Source: Brevundimonas sp. | GTDB lineage: Bacteria; Pseudomonadota; Alphaproteobacteria; Caulobacterales; Caulobacteraceae | Direction of reading: 5' to 3' | Assembly (NCBI RefSeq): GCF_030704825.1 | Contig: NZ_JAUYNX010000022.1 | Coordinates: 109,594 to 173,593, forward strand | Length of the DNA: 64,000 nt | Shown: positions 56,674 to 64,000 of the stretch, piece after piece | How the letters are laid out: every line of letters starts with the position of its first letter | Position numbering within the stretch: position 1 is the stretch's first letter | Made by a program: the position numbers and the translations under genes | The notes under the pieces: generated by a model | Told to the model about the DNA's origin: nothing | Database searches by the model: none | The model's input: the letters and a program-made list of their open reading frames with translations, nothing else

Positions 56674-59070
56674 ATGCGCCTGTCCCCGCTTCTCCTCGGA
56701 GCCGCCCTGATCGCCGCCGGCGGCTGCTCGACCCTGCCGGGCATGTCGCCCGACGGCGGCGGCCAGGCGGCGCGGGACCCGGCCCCGGAGATCGTCTCCG
56801 TCGCCCCGGGCGCGCCGGGCGATGCGCCGACCTGGGTCAACGCCGCCAAGACCGGCGCCGGCGCGTCCTACGAAGCCTATGTCGACGGCCAGTACCGCGA
56901 CGGCGGCCGCACCGGCGACGTCAGCCGCGTCTGGTTCTCCCTCGCCGACGGCGTCCTGACCGAGACCATGTACGGCCTGATCCACGAGGCCCAGATCAAG
57001 CAGCTGCGCTTCGCCGTCGTCACCGACACGGGCCTCTCCGTCGAGGGAACCGACACCGACAGCCGCACCGAATACCTGCACGTCGACGCCGCCGGCCGCC
57101 CGCTGTCGCCCGCCTGGCGGGTCGTCACCACCGACCGGCAGGGCCGCTACGAGATCGAAAAGCGCATCTTCACCGATCCGGATAGTCAGGCGCTGGTGGT
57201 CCGCGCGACGGTCCGGGCCCTGGCCGGCGGGATCACCCCCTATGTCCTGCTCGAGCCCCACATGGCCAATACGGGCGTCGGCGATTCCGGCGAGGCCGGA
57301 CAGGGCGCGCTCTATGCCTCCGAAGGCGACGTCCATCTGGCGCTCCGGCCGACCTGGCCGTTCGAGACCGCCAGCGTGGGCTTCGTCGGCGTCTCGGACG
57401 GCCTGACCGATCTGGCCGACGGTCGACTGGACAACGCCTACGGAACCACCGGAGCCGGGACGGGCAACATCATGCTGACCGGCGGCCTGCCGCGGCTGGA
57501 ACCGGGTCAGTCCCTGAGCCGCGACTTCGTCATCGGCTTCGGCTCCACCCGGACGGCCGCCAGCAGCGCCGCCAACCGGACCGTGGCCGCGGGCCTCGAC
57601 GAGGTCCTCGCCCGCTTCAACGGCGAGGGCGACCGCGTCGGCTGGGAGGACTACATCGCCTCCCTGACCGACCTGCCCCGCATCGCCGAGCAATCGACCG
57701 ACGGCGGCAGGCTGGCTTACGCCTCGGCCCTGATGCTGAAGGTGCAGGAGGACCGCACCCACGCCGGCGCCCTGATCGCCTCCCTGTCCAACCCGTGGGG
57801 CGACACCGTGAACGCCACGGAACCCTCCACGGGGTACAAGGCCGTCTGGCCGCGCGACTTCTATCAGGTGGCGATGGCCCTGCTGGCCCTCGGCGACACG
57901 GAGACGCCGCTGGCCGCCTTCCGCTACCTGCCCCAGGTCCAGGTCCGCGCCGACACCCCCGGCAACACCGGCGCCACCGGCTGGTTCCTGCAGAAGACCC
58001 ACGTCGACGGCGAGATCGAATGGGTCGGCGTCCAGCTCGACCAGACCGCCATGCCGATCATGCTGGGCTGGAAGCTGTGGAAGGCCGGGATCGTCTCCGA
58101 CGCTGAACTGACGGCCATGTATGGCCGGATGATCCGGCCCGCCGCCGACTTCCTCGTCGACGGCGGCACGGCCGGCCTCCTGTGGAACGACCGCCGGATC
58201 ACCCCGCCCTGGACCCAGCAGGAACGCTGGGAGGAGCAGGAGGGCTATTCCCCCTCCACCACCGCCGCCGTCGTCGCCGGCCTGACCGTCGCCGCCGACA
58301 TCGCCCGCGCCTCGGGCGATCCGGCCTCCGCCGCCCGATACCAGGCAGCCGCCGACGACTACGCGTCGAAGATCGAGGCCCGCATGTTCACCACCAACGG
58401 CGAATGGGGCGACGGAGACTATTTCCTGCGCCTGAGCCGCAACGAGGATCCCGACGACAAGGCCCCGCTCGGCGAGAACAATGGCCAGCCCGCCCTGCCC
58501 GAGGATCGCATCATCGACGGCGGCTTCCTCGAGCTGGTCCGCTACGGCGTCCGCGCGCCCGACGCCCCCTCCATCCTCGCCACCCTGCCCGAATACGACG
58601 ACCAGACCCGCGAGGCCCGCTTCCGCGTCCGCTACGACCTGAACGGCGTCCCCGGCTTCCGCCGCTACGGCAACGACGGCTATGGCGAGAACACCGACAC
58701 CGGCGGAAACTACGGCGTCGGCGGCATGACCCCCGGCCAGCGCGGCCGGGTCTGGCCCATCTTCACCGGCGAGCGCGGCCACTACGAACTGGCGCGCGCC
58801 CTCCAGGCCGGCGCGACCGACCTCTCGCCCATCCGCGACGCCTACGTCCGCGGCATGGAGTCCTTCGCCAACGGCGGCCTGCTGCTGCCCGAACAGGTCT
58901 GGGACGGCGTCGGCCACCCGACGCCCCGCGGCTATCGTCCGGGGCAGGGCACCGACTCCGCCACCCCCCTGGCCTGGACCCACGCCGAATACGTCAAGCT
59001 GCTCCGCTCCCTGGCCGACCGCGCGGTGTGGGACCGCTACGCGCCGGTGGAGGAACGCTACGCCCGCTGA
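56674..59070 (+). CDS. GH15 glucoamylase lipoprotein (glucan 1,4-alpha-glucosidase)
   Basis: A 798-residue lipoprotein (lipobox AAGGC, Cys18). A super-sandwich N-domain (residues ~50-330) is followed by an (alpha/alpha)6 barrel. AVWPRDFYQVAMALLALGD and RWEEQEGYSPST contain the general acid region (Glu520/521), and LLLPEQVWDG contains the base Glu740. The whole is the bacterial glucodextranase/glucoamylase layout. It releases glucose from chain ends, in the periplasm or at the outer membrane. It starts 11 bases after the esterase and ends the maltodextrin operon. Confidence 0.93.
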   Translation: MRLSPLLLGAALIAAGGCSTLPGMSPDGGGQAARDPAPEIVSVAPGAPGDAPTWVNAAKTGAGASYEAYVDGQYRDGGRTGDVSRVWFSLADGVLTETMYGLIHEAQIKQLRFAVVTDTGLSVEGTDTDSRTEYLHVDAAGRPLSPAWRVVTTDRQGRYEIEKRIFTDPDSQALVVRATVRALAGGITPYVLLEPHMANTGVGDSGEAGQGALYASEGDVHLALRPTWPFETASVGFVGVSDGLTDLADGRLDNAYGTTGAGTGNIMLTGGLPRLEPGQSLSRDFVIGFGSTRTAASSAANRTVAAGLDEVLARFNGEGDRVGWEDYIASLTDLPRIAEQSTDGGRLAYASALMLKVQEDRTHAGALIASLSNPWGDTVNATEPSTGYKAVWPRDFYQVAMALLALGDTETPLAAFRYLPQVQVRADTPGNTGATGWFLQKTHVDGEIEWVGVQLDQTAMPIMLGWKLWKAGIVSDAELTAMYGRMIRPAADFLVDGGTAGLLWNDRRITPPWTQQERWEEQEGYSPSTTAAVVAGLTVAADIARASGDPASAARYQAAADDYASKIEARMFTTNGEWGDGDYFLRLSRNEDPDDKAPLGENNGQPALPEDRIIDGGFLELVRYGVRAPDAPSILATLPEYDDQTREARFRVRYDLNGVPGFRRYGNDGYGENTDTGGNYGVGGMTPGQRGRVWPIFTGERGHYELARALQAGATDLSPIRDAYVRGMESFANGGLLLPEQVWDGVGHPTPRGYRPGQGTDSATPLAWTHAEYVKLLRSLADRAVWDRYAPVEERYAR

Positions 59071-59297
59071 CCGCTTGTCGGCACGGGGCGGCGGCGTTTG
59101 ACGCGCCTGCGAAGAGCGCCGGTCGGATCGTGCGCCGCCCCTGTCCACGGGCCTTTTCCGTGCAGCGGAACAGGAAGTTATTGCACCGCACACGAAATGA
59201 ATTGCCCGCCGCGCCGCAATAGGGTCCTATCCCTCTCCGCGGCCTCCGAACGCGGTTCGAGCCGAGCCTACTGAACCTCCAGCCTCGGACTCCGCCC

Positions 59298-60611
59298 ATG
59301 CTGACCCGCTCCCTCGCCGCCTTCGTCAGCCTCTGCATGGGCCTGATCGCCGCCCCGGCCTTCGCCGCCGCGCCCCTGCTCTCCCACCAGGTCGCGCTGG
59401 AGCTGAACGAGGCGTCCTCGGCCTGGATCCTGACCTCGACGGCCCTGGTCCTGCTGATGACCCTGCCCGGACTGGCCCTGTTCTACGGCGGCATGGTGCG
59501 GCGCAAGAACGTCATCTCGACCATCGCCCATTCGACCGCCGCCCTGGCCATCGTCACCGTCCTCTGGTTCGCGGTCGGCTACAGCCTGTCGTTCGGCTCA
59601 GGCGCGCCGGCGACCAACGGCTTCATCGGCGGCTTCGAGGCCTTCTTCCTGAACGGCGTCGGGATCGGCACGGCCCACAGCCTGGCCCCCGGCCTGCCCG
59701 AGTTTCTGTGGATCGCCTACCAGCTGACCTTCGCCATCATCACCCCCGCCCTGATCGCCGGCGCCTTCGCCGAGCGGATCAAATTCTCGGCCTCGATCCT
59801 GTTCTTCTTCCTCTGGCACCTGATCGTCTACGTCCCGATCTGCCATCAGGTCTGGGGCGGCGGCTGGATGGGCTCGCTGGGCGTGCTCGACTTCGCCGGC
59901 GGCGCGGTGGTCCACGTCAACGCCGGGGTCGCCGGCCTCGTCTGCGCCCTCGTGCTCGGACCGCGCCAGGGCTTCGGCCGCGACAACATGGCGCCGCACA
60001 ACCTGGCCTTCACCGCCATAGGCACCGGCCTGCTGTTCGTCGGCTGGCTGGGCTTCAACGCCGGCTCGGCCTGGGCCGCCGACGGCATCGCCGCCGTCGC
60101 CGCCTTCAACACCATCCTCGCCGCCGCCGCCGCCGCCATCGGCTGGACCGCGGTGGAGTGGATCGACCACAAGCGCCCGACCCTGCTGGGCCTGCTGTCC
60201 GGCATCGTCGCCGGCCTCGTCGGCATCACTCCCGCCGCCGGCCTGGTCGATCCCAAGGGCGCCTTCCTGATCGGCATCCTCTCGGGCCCGGCCTGCTATG
60301 CCGGCGCCGTCTGGCTCAAGCGCGCCCTGAAATACGACGACAGCCTCGACGCCTTCGGGGTCCATGGCGTGGGCGGCATCGTCGGCGCCCTGCTGACCGG
60401 CGTCTTCGCCACCGCCGCCATCAATCCGGTTTCCGCCGGCGCCGACATCGTCAAACAGGCCATCGGCCTGGCCGCCGTCATCGCCTGGAGCGGGATCGGC
60501 ACCTTCGTCATCCTGATGATCTGCAAATTCACCGTCGGCCTGCGCGTGCCGAAGGAAGAGGAGATCGAGGGGCTGGACTACACCCAGCACGGGGAGACGC
60601 TGCATCCGTAG
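59298..60611 (+). CDS. amtB: Ammonium transporter
   Basis: A 437-residue Amt-family protein with a cleavable signal (MLTRSLAAFVSLCMGLIAAPAFA) and eleven membrane segments. LPGLALFYGGMVRRKN, GGAVVHVNAGVAGLV (pore histidine) and DAFGVHGVGGIVGALLTG (second histidine) are all conserved. It conducts ammonium at low nitrogen. Unusually, no glnK/P-II gene is adjacent on either side. The 227 bases upstream show no obvious sigma-54 GG-N10-GC element that I can support. Confidence 0.95.
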   Translation: MLTRSLAAFVSLCMGLIAAPAFAAAPLLSHQVALELNEASSAWILTSTALVLLMTLPGLALFYGGMVRRKNVISTIAHSTAALAIVTVLWFAVGYSLSFGSGAPATNGFIGGFEAFFLNGVGIGTAHSLAPGLPEFLWIAYQLTFAIITPALIAGAFAERIKFSASILFFFLWHLIVYVPICHQVWGGGWMGSLGVLDFAGGAVVHVNAGVAGLVCALVLGPRQGFGRDNMAPHNLAFTAIGTGLLFVGWLGFNAGSAWAADGIAAVAAFNTILAAAAAAIGWTAVEWIDHKRPTLLGLLSGIVAGLVGITPAAGLVDPKGAFLIGILSGPACYAGAVWLKRALKYDDSLDAFGVHGVGGIVGALLTGVFATAAINPVSAGADIVKQAIGLAAVIAWSGIGTFVILMICKFTVGLRVPKEEEIEGLDYTQHGETLHP

Positions 60612-60646
60612 CGCAACGCGGATCAGGCCTTGGCGTTGACTCCGCC

Positions 60647-63277
60647 ATGGCGGCTCATGGCGAACTGAAGACCTATCAGGCGAAACGCAGCTTCGCGGAG
60701 ACGCCGGAGCCGAAGGGCCGCAAGGGCCGGGCGAAGAAGACCGCCCTGACCTATCTGGTCCAGCGCCATGCGGCGACGCGCCTGCACTACGACTTCCGCA
60801 TCGAGGTCGACGGCGTGCTCAAGTCCTGGGCCGTCACCAGGGCGCCCTCGCGCGACACCGCCGTCAAACGCCTTGCCGTCGAGGTCGAGGACCATCCCCT
60901 CGACTACGGCTCCTTCGAGGGGACCATCCCCGCCGGCAACTACGGCGCCGGCACGGTGCAGATGTGGGATCGCGGAACCTGGGAGCCGCAGGAGCCCGAC
61001 CTCGACGCGGCCTTCCGCAAGGGCCAGATCAAGATGGTCCTGCACGGCGAGCGGCTGAAGGGAAAATGGGCCCTGATCCGCCTGCGCGCCGACCGCGGCA
61101 AGCCCTCGAAACGCAACAACTGGCTGCTGATCAAGGAGAAGGACGAATTCGCCGTCCCCGGCGAGGGCGACGCCAACATGGAGATCGACGCGTCCATCGC
61201 GACCGGCCGCAGCCTCGCCGAGATCGCCGAAGGCCGGAAACAGTGGGGCTCGCCAAAGAAGACCGCCCGCGCCGCGCCGGCGAAGCCCGAGGCCCGCGCC
61301 GCCGTCGCGAGCAAGGCCGACAAACCCCACGCCTTCGTCCCCATCCAGCTGTGCAGGATCGCCGATTACCCGCCGTACGGGGCCGGCTGGGCGCATGAGA
61401 TCAAGTTCGACGGCTACCGTCTGCAGGTCGCCTCGGGCGGCGGCCGCGGCACGGTGCGCACCCGCAAGGGCCTCGACTGGTCGGGCAAATTCCCCGAGCT
61501 GGCCGCCGACGCCGCCCGATGGCCGGACGCCGTGGTCGACGGCGAACTGTGCGCCCTGGCCGAAAACCACATGCCCGACTTCTCGGCCCTCCAGGCCGCC
61601 ATCTCGGACGGCCAGACCGGCGACCTGGTCTATTTCGCCTTCGACCTGCTGTTCGAGGGGCCCGAGGACCTGCGTAAACTGCCCCTGTCGCACCGCAAGG
61701 CCCGGCTTCAGGCGTACATCGACCGCATCCCCAGGGCGGCCCGCCAGCGCATCCGCTACGTCGACCATTTCGCCACCACCGGCCAGGCCATCCTCGACAG
61801 CGCCTGCCGCATGGACCTCGAGGGGGTCATCTCGAAGAAGCTGGACGCCCCCTATGTCGCCGGCCGCTCGACCACCTGGCTGAAGTCCAAATGCCGCGGC
61901 GGCGACGAGGTGGTCATCGGCGGCTGGACCTCGGAGGGCGACCGCTTCCGTTCCCTGATCGTCGGGGTGCAGGACGAGGATGCGAAGGAGGGCGGCGGCC
62001 TGCGCCACCTCGGCCGCGTCGGCACGGGCTACAACCAGACCCTGCTCAGGACCCTGTTGCCGAAACTCAAGGCGGCCGAAACCGACAAAAACCCCTTCGT
62101 CGGCAAGTCGGCGCCGAGGAAATCGCGCGCCGGCGGCATGACCATCCACTGGGTCGAACCGGTCCTCGTCGCCGAGGTCGAGCACGGCGGCTACACCGAC
62201 ACCGGCTCCCTGCGTCAGGCCGCCTTCAAGGGCCTGCGCGAGGACAAGCCGCCGGCCGAGGTGACCGAGGCCCCGCATACGCCCTCCGACCCCGCTAAGG
62301 AGCCGGGCCGTCACGCCCGCACGACGGTTCTGGCCATGCCGGGAGAGCGCCGCGCCGCCAGCGGGGGAACGGGCAAGGGCAAGCTGGTCGTCGCCGGCGT
62401 GACCATCTCCAACCCGGACAAGATCCTGTGGCCCGCCATCGACGGCAGGCCGGCCCTGACCAAGGCCGAACTGGTCCGCTATTACGAGATGGCGGCCGAA
62501 CGCATCCTGCCGCACGTGGCCGACCGCCCGGTCTCGATCATCCGCACGCCGGAAGGCATCAACGGCGAGAAATTCTTCCAGCGCCACGCCATGCCCGGCT
62601 CCAACCCGCGTCTGAAGCTGATCGATGTGAAGGAGCGCAAACCCTACATCGGGGTCATCGACGTCGGCGGCCTCGTCGCCATCGGCCAGTCGGGCGGGCT
62701 GGAGCTGCACCCGTGGGGCTGCAAGCCCGGCGACCCGGAGACCCCCGACCAGATCACCTTCGACCTCGATCCCGACGAGGGCCTGGACTTCGCCGACGTC
62801 ATCGCGGCGGCGAAGACCATGCGCAAGGAACTGGAAGCGCTCGGCCTCAATCCCTTCGTCAAAACCACCGGCGGCAAGGGGCTGCACGTCGTCGTCCCCA
62901 TCCTCGCCGACGCCCGCAGCCGCATCGAATGGGATCAGTGCAAGGCCTTCGCCAAGGCCGTCAGCGAGCGCGTCCGCGCCGCCGATCCCGACCATTTCAC
63001 CACCACCCTCGCCAAGAAGGCGCGGGGCGGGAAGATCTTCCTCGACTATCTGCGCAACGGCCGCATGGCCACCGCCGTCGCCCCCTGGTCCCCCCGCGCC
63101 CGCCCCGGCGCGGGCGTCGCCTTCCCCCTGTCATGGACCCAGGTGAAGGCCGGCCTCGACCCTCGCGCCTTTACCCTCCACGACGCCGCCGCCCTGCTGA
63201 AGAAGCCCGACCCGTGGAAGGATTTCCGCGCCGGCGAGGTCAGCCTGCGCCCGGTGCTGAAGGCGATGGGGCTGTAG
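60647..63277 (+). CDS. ligD: Multifunctional ATP-dependent DNA ligase LigD (NHEJ)
   Basis: An 876-residue enzyme in PE-ligase-polymerase order. The 3'-phosphoesterase domain covers ~1-190 (RLHYDFRIEVDGVLKSWAV, GSFEGTIPAGNYGAG). The adenylation lysine is Lys253 in HEIKFDGYR, followed by VVDGELCAL, FDLLFEGPEDLR and EGVISKKLDAPY. From about residue 585 comes the primase-polymerase domain (ISNPDKILWP, EKFFQRHAMPG, DLDPDEGLDF, TGGKGLHVVVP). A basic linker separates the PE and ligase parts. It repairs double-strand breaks with Ku, whose gene converges on it nine bases away. Confidence 0.95.
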   Translation: MAAHGELKTYQAKRSFAETPEPKGRKGRAKKTALTYLVQRHAATRLHYDFRIEVDGVLKSWAVTRAPSRDTAVKRLAVEVEDHPLDYGSFEGTIPAGNYGAGTVQMWDRGTWEPQEPDLDAAFRKGQIKMVLHGERLKGKWALIRLRADRGKPSKRNNWLLIKEKDEFAVPGEGDANMEIDASIATGRSLAEIAEGRKQWGSPKKTARAAPAKPEARAAVASKADKPHAFVPIQLCRIADYPPYGAGWAHEIKFDGYRLQVASGGGRGTVRTRKGLDWSGKFPELAADAARWPDAVVDGELCALAENHMPDFSALQAAISDGQTGDLVYFAFDLLFEGPEDLRKLPLSHRKARLQAYIDRIPRAARQRIRYVDHFATTGQAILDSACRMDLEGVISKKLDAPYVAGRSTTWLKSKCRGGDEVVIGGWTSEGDRFRSLIVGVQDEDAKEGGGLRHLGRVGTGYNQTLLRTLLPKLKAAETDKNPFVGKSAPRKSRAGGMTIHWVEPVLVAEVEHGGYTDTGSLRQAAFKGLREDKPPAEVTEAPHTPSDPAKEPGRHARTTVLAMPGERRAASGGTGKGKLVVAGVTISNPDKILWPAIDGRPALTKAELVRYYEMAAERILPHVADRPVSIIRTPEGINGEKFFQRHAMPGSNPRLKLIDVKERKPYIGVIDVGGLVAIGQSGGLELHPWGCKPGDPETPDQITFDLDPDEGLDFADVIAAAKTMRKELEALGLNPFVKTTGGKGLHVVVPILADARSRIEWDQCKAFAKAVSERVRAADPDHFTTTLAKKARGGKIFLDYLRNGRMATAVAPWSPRARPGAGVAFPLSWTQVKAGLDPRAFTLHDAAALLKKPDPWKDFRAGEVSLRPVLKAMGL

Positions 63278-63286
63278 GCGGCCCCG

Positions 63287-64000
63287 TCAGGCGGCCTTCT
63301 TGCGCGAGGCCGGCTTCTTCTTCGCCGGCGCCTTGGCGGTCTTCTTCGCCGCCGGCTTGGTCCCACCCGCCGCGCCCTTCAGGCTGTTGCGCAGGGCCTC
63401 CATCAGATCGATCACATTGGTGTCGTCGGGTTCGGGCGCCTCGATCACGTCCTTGCCGCCCTTCTGCTTGGCCTGGATCATCTCGCGCAGGGCGTCGTCG
63501 TAGCGGTCCTTGAAGGTGGTCGGATCGAAGTCGGTCTGTTTCTGGGCGATGATCCGGCTGGCGATATCGACCATGTCCTTGTCGGGCTTCACCGCCGGGA
63601 TGTCGTCGAAATAGTCGTCGGCGTCGCGCACCTCGTCATGCGCCCGCAGCGAATAGGCCACCAGCCCCTTGCCCCGCACCTCAAGCGCCAGCTGGCGCTC
63701 ACGACCCCGCAGAACCAGGGTTCCGATGGCGATCTTGCCCGCGGCCTTCATGGCGTCGCGGATGACGGCGAAGGCCTCGGCCCCGACGCCCTTCTCGGGC
63801 ACCACATAGAAGGGATCGTCCCAGTACAGACGATCGATCTCGTCCTCGTCCACGAAGCTGTCGATGCAGATGGTTCGGGTCGTCTCCAGCTTGACCTTGT
63901 CGAAGTCGGCGTCGTCGAACAGGACATATTCGTCCTTGGACACCTCATAGCCCTTGACCAGGTCCGAGCGTTCGATGGGGCCGGTGTCCGGGTCGGTGGC
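63287..64000 (-). CDS. ku: Ku homodimer protein for NHEJ (partial, N-terminus outside window)
   Basis: The last ~237 residues are visible; the frame runs open past the right edge, so the true start is outside. LVKGYEVSKDEYVLFDDADF, IDSFVDEDEIDRLYWDDPFYVVPEKG and IGTLVLRGRERQLAL are the bacterial Ku core. A lysine/alanine-rich tail (AAKKTAKAPAKKK) at the C-terminus is typical and interacts with DNA or LigD. An internal methionine near 63943 is not the start, because conserved Ku sequence continues upstream of it. Confidence 0.95.
   Translation of the reverse strand, partial: ATDPDTGPIERSDLVKGYEVSKDEYVLFDDADFDKVKLETTRTICIDSFVDEDEIDRLYWDDPFYVVPEKGVGAEAFAVIRDAMKAAGKIAIGTLVLRGRERQLALEVRGKGLVAYSLRAHDEVRDADDYFDDIPAVKPDKDMVDIASRIIAQKQTDFDPTTFKDRYDDALREMIQAKQKGGKDVIEAPEPDDTNVIDLMEALRNSLKGAAGGTKPAAKKTAKAPAKKKPASRKKAA

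Noticed and set aside
59071..59297. Possible sigma-54 promoter upstream of amtB
   Set aside because: I could not find a convincing TGGCAC-N5-TTGC element.
1..64000. tRNA, rRNA, riboswitch or origin elements
   Set aside because: No sequence with the expected conserved arms or boxes was recognised on either strand.

Overview
The window is dense, GC-rich DNA from an alphaproteobacterium. Gene content points to Caulobacterales, most likely a Brevundimonas-like strain: a CMP-legionaminic acid gene set, a TonB-dependent receptor with a complete starch/maltodextrin locus beside a flavin-dependent halogenase, a mannose-1-phosphate guanylyltransferase fused to an AGE-type isomerase, and LigD/Ku. This placement is inferred from content and was not checked by any search. 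No rRNA, tRNA, CRISPR array, insertion sequence or prophage was found.

Region 1 (1-18.6 kb, almost all minus strand) is a surface-polysaccharide island. From the promoter-distal end it holds a UDP-L-FucNAc set (4,6-dehydratase, reductase, 2-epimerase) with a GT4 glycosyltransferase. Next come a pyruvyl transferase, a Wzy-like polymerase, a Wzx flippase, another GT4 enzyme, a KpsS-like protein and a methyltransferase. A nonulosonic-acid operon (NeuB, NeuC, a D-2-hydroxyacid dehydrogenase, NeuA) and a UDP-HexNAc 6-dehydrogenase follow. Base composition is visibly more AT-rich than the rest of the window, especially at 6.8-7.2 kb. Signs of recombination are clear: a 454-bp direct repeat of the pyruvyl-transferase 3' end flanks a plus-strand methyltransferase-like gene, and a truncated epimerase remnant lies at the island edge.

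Region 2 (18.7-33.3 kb) is the polysaccharide export and host-type envelope region: a membrane CapD/WbpM-type dehydratase, then divergently Wza, Wzc, a TPR protein, a small membrane protein and a second O-antigen ligase/polymerase. A PPP-type phosphatase, a small gene with a strong ribosome site, the guanylyltransferase-AGE fusion and a lipoprotein autotransporter protease follow. The 528-bp divergent region between capD and wza carries three 32-bp hairpin repeats and a run of 15 C.

Region 3 (33.4-40.7 kb) is a legionaminic acid operon (legB-legC-legG-legI-ptmE, all joined by 4-nt overlaps), with legF nearby and a PDZ-M48 lipoprotein peptidase between. In this bacterial group legionaminic acid is known to decorate flagellins. 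The window therefore has two nonulosonic-acid systems, and the island copy differs from canonical motifs in both synthase and epimerase.

Region 4 (40.8-59.1 kb) is a maltodextrin/starch utilisation locus: halogenase, FucP-like MFS transporter, TonB-dependent receptor, two GH13 enzymes, a LacI regulator, GH97, a second MFS sugar transporter, an esterase and GH15 glucoamylase. The expected flow is outer-membrane uptake of oligosaccharide, periplasmic hydrolysis and inner-membrane sugar import, under LacI control. Region 5 (59.3-64 kb) holds an ammonium transporter and the convergent NHEJ pair ligD and ku, the latter cut by the window end.
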